64,000 nucleotides of DNA from Terriglobia bacterium (GTDB lineage Bacteria > Acidobacteriota > Terriglobia > Terriglobales > Acidobacteriaceae), in the NCBI GenBank assembly GCA_020072585.1, contig JAIQGL010000006.1, forward strand, positions 1-64,000, read 5' to 3'. The notes below the pieces were generated by a model that did not search any database, had not been told where the DNA came from, and saw only the letters and a program-made list of their open reading frames with translations. Positions 62,744-64,000 of the stretch are shown here, in pieces. A program made the position numbers and the translations under genes. Positions within the stretch are counted from its first letter, which is position 1, and each line of letters begins with the position of its first letter.

Positions 62744-62770
62744 ATAGCACTAGGGTAGGAAGAGTGCTAA
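62744..62770. promoter_or_regulatory. CIRCE operator for HrcA
   Basis: ATAGCACTA-GGGTAGGAA-GAGTGCTAA has the consensus TTAGCACTC-N9-GAGTGCTAA: the right arm is perfect, the left arm differs at its first and last bases, and the spacer is the standard nine. It adjoins the -35 of the hrcA promoter and overlaps the stop codon of the upstream gene. Confidence 0.9.
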
Positions 62771-63310
62771 CCAGGGGTGGTAGCTACCTGGGTCATAGGA
62801 CATAGCTTGGCATTCCTCAAGCGTGTAGGGTCGACTCAGTGGAACATTCTGTTCTGACCTCATTACAGCATCGGAAAGCGAACAGTAATTCCTGACCTTC
62901 GGGTTCGCATGAACCGGAGTCGCAGTAATCCAGTAATCCTTATAGGGAGGCTCGGTTGAGCTACTCTGAATGTTGTAGCGATAAAGACGGTCGGCGCACC
63001 AGGCTGCCCCAAGACCGGAGGGGCAAGCGACCTTTGGGTCGACCAAGCACGCGAGCGTCTGGGTTGGATGGCATTGGGAGTAATCTGCCACATCAGGCCC
63101 CAGGACTGCGAGATTTGGAGCATATCCCTGGAGTGGATATGTCGTGGCATAAATGATTTCGCTCGTGTTGAGTGTTCGAACCGTCGAAGCGCCTGGCGTT
63201 GGAGGTCCGCTCATTCGCGATCGCTGCAAATTTGGTATCACGATTGCCATCGCGAGCAAGACACCCATCGCCACCGCTACGCCTATGAATATTCTCTTCC
63301 GCTCCGCCAT
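62750..63310 (-). CDS. Pilin-like protein without a prepilin peptidase motif (186 aa)
   Basis: The protein begins MAERKRIFIGVAVAMGVLLA and then MAIVIPNLQRSRMS. The hydrophobic helix and the IPNLxRSR segment resemble the start of type IV pilins and pseudopilins, but the G/FTLxE processing site is missing. The region STVRTLNTSEIIYATTYPLQ then GYAPNLAVLG matches the globular start of acidobacterial pilin-like proteins. Four cysteines (in SQCHPTQTLACL, KVACPSG, AWCADR) suggest disulfides. It is likely anchored in the membrane with a periplasmic domain. Its stop codon lies inside the CIRCE element. Confidence 0.75.
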   Translation of the reverse strand: MAERKRIFIGVAVAMGVLLAMAIVIPNLQRSRMSGPPTPGASTVRTLNTSEIIYATTYPLQGYAPNLAVLGPDVADYSQCHPTQTLACLVDPKVACPSGLGAAWCADRLYRYNIQSSSTEPPYKDYWITATPVHANPKVRNYCSLSDAVMRSEQNVPLSRPYTLEECQAMSYDPGSYHPWLALFLP

Positions 63311-63422
63311 GATTTGGTTTTCGATTTTAGAACGCAGAGAGAGCTGGTACGTTGCAGTAAATCAGAAGACAAAGCCAAAGGCTAAGAGCTAAAAGCCAAG
63401 AGCCAGTCGGCCACAGGCCGTC

Positions 63423-64000
63423 CTACTGCACCTGAATCACATCGCCTGGCGCACTGCTGCTCTTTACTTCCGCCAGGCGCATCAGCACCTGTTTGGCGAA
63501 ATCATAAAGAGGCTTGGCATGGGGATCGTTCTCGCCCGCCAGCGCAGGCGGCTTGCCTGAATCCCCGCCCTTGCGGATATCAGGATCAAGCGCAATCGAA
63601 CCCAGGAACGGCACGCCGAACTGCTGTGCCGTGCGCTCCACGCCGCCCTTGGAGAAGATATCAATTTCCTGGTGGCAGTGAGGGCAGAGAAAAACACTCA
63701 TGTTCTCCACCAGGCCCAGCACATCGACGCGCGCGGTGCGGAACATCTCAATGGCCTTGCGCCCGTCTTGCAGCGAGACATCAGACGGCGTGGATACCAC
63801 CACCGCGCCGGTGAGCGGCACGGTCTGAAAGAGTGAAATCACTACATCGCCCGTGCCCGGAGGGAGATCCACCACCAGATAATCCAGCTCTCCCCAGACT
63901 ACCTGCTGTAGGAACTGGCGGATAATCTGGTGCAGCATGGGCCCGCGCCATACGATGGGCTTGTCCCCGGGATTGAGAAATCCCACGGAGATGATCTTCA
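63423..64000 (-). CDS. mrp: Mrp/NBP35 family Fe-S cluster carrier ATPase, 5' end outside window
   Basis: The frame stays open through position 64000, so the N-terminus, including Walker A, is cut off; the apparent start at 63986 is an internal GTG. Visible are GELDYLVVDLPPGTGDVVIS (Walker B/switch region of the SIMIBI P-loop), VVSTPSDVSLQDGRKAIEMF, the Fe-S ligating CxxC in SVFLCPHCHQEID, and FLGSIALDPDIRKGGDSGKP near the end. These proteins carry [4Fe-4S] clusters to apo-targets. The stop is at 63423. Confidence 0.93.
   Translation of the reverse strand, partial: KIISVGFLNPGDKPIVWRGPMLHQIIRQFLQQVVWGELDYLVVDLPPGTGDVVISLFQTVPLTGAVVVSTPSDVSLQDGRKAIEMFRTARVDVLGLVENMSVFLCPHCHQEIDIFSKGGVERTAQQFGVPFLGSIALDPDIRKGGDSGKPPALAGENDPHAKPLYDFAKQVLMRLAEVKSSSAPGDVIQVQ

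Overview
The window reads as chromosomal DNA of a soil-type acidobacterium (Acidobacteriota, Koribacter/Terriglobia-like). That is an inference from moderately high GC, the pilM-N-O-P-Q order, the RNase E/G-rodA-mrdA-mreD-C-B order, many PilZ proteins, fused membrane/spermidine-synthase proteins, and several families of short intergenic repeats. No rRNA, tRNA, CRISPR array, prophage or insertion sequence was recognised. Most genes lie on the minus strand.

Layout. 1-1.2 kb: two small unknown genes. 1.35-4.9 kb: accB and accC (fatty-acid synthesis), separated by four tandem copies of a ~118-bp repeat, then an M24 aminopeptidase. 4.9-11.6 kb: a second repeat array, a terminator and a type IV pilus operon led by a small helix-turn-helix gene, then pilM-N-O-P-Q. 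12-16 kb: pirin, a decayed DoxX remnant, a membrane spermidine-synthase-like protein and a MarR regulator. 16-26 kb: RNase E/G with a very large insertion, then the cell-shape set mreB-mreC-mreD-mrdA-rodA. 26-31 kb: a FecR-domain protein, a nucleotide-sugar dehydrogenase, Rho and a probable RNA polymerase omega subunit.

31.5-44 kb is an accessory stretch: DinB/YfiT protein, secreted lipase-like hydrolase, DUF1272 zinc-ribbon protein (57 aa), DUF711 protein, two PilZ-type proteins, ankyrin protein, secreted amidohydrolase and an S9 peptidase. 44-46 kb holds a SIR2-like protein with a C-terminal GAF-like region and a small basic partner ORF, the best candidate here for an uncharacterised defence or signalling module. 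46-58 kb: comM, a double-PilZ protein, thiolase, CPBP protease, a compact promoter/lysine-rich micro-ORF/terminator unit, rmuC, a UvrD-type helicase-nuclease and a Tat-exported tyrosinase.

58-63 kb is the heat-shock operon hrcA-grpE-(J-like protein)-dnaJ-(membrane protein)-rsmE. It has a recognisable CIRCE operator and a sigma-70-type promoter. The J-like protein lacks the HPD motif. The window ends in a pilin-like protein and a truncated Mrp ATPase.

At least three dispersed repeat families occupy the gaps. Family A pairs a GAGGCCGACTTGCG..CCGAACCGC core with GCGGTTTGGAGCGCAGCGACA and is often tandem. Family B is a GCCGCGAATC..TTCGCGGC palindrome. Family C is TTTGGCAAT/TTGGCGAT-rich. All family assignments come from reading the sequence and recalled family motifs; no database search was run.
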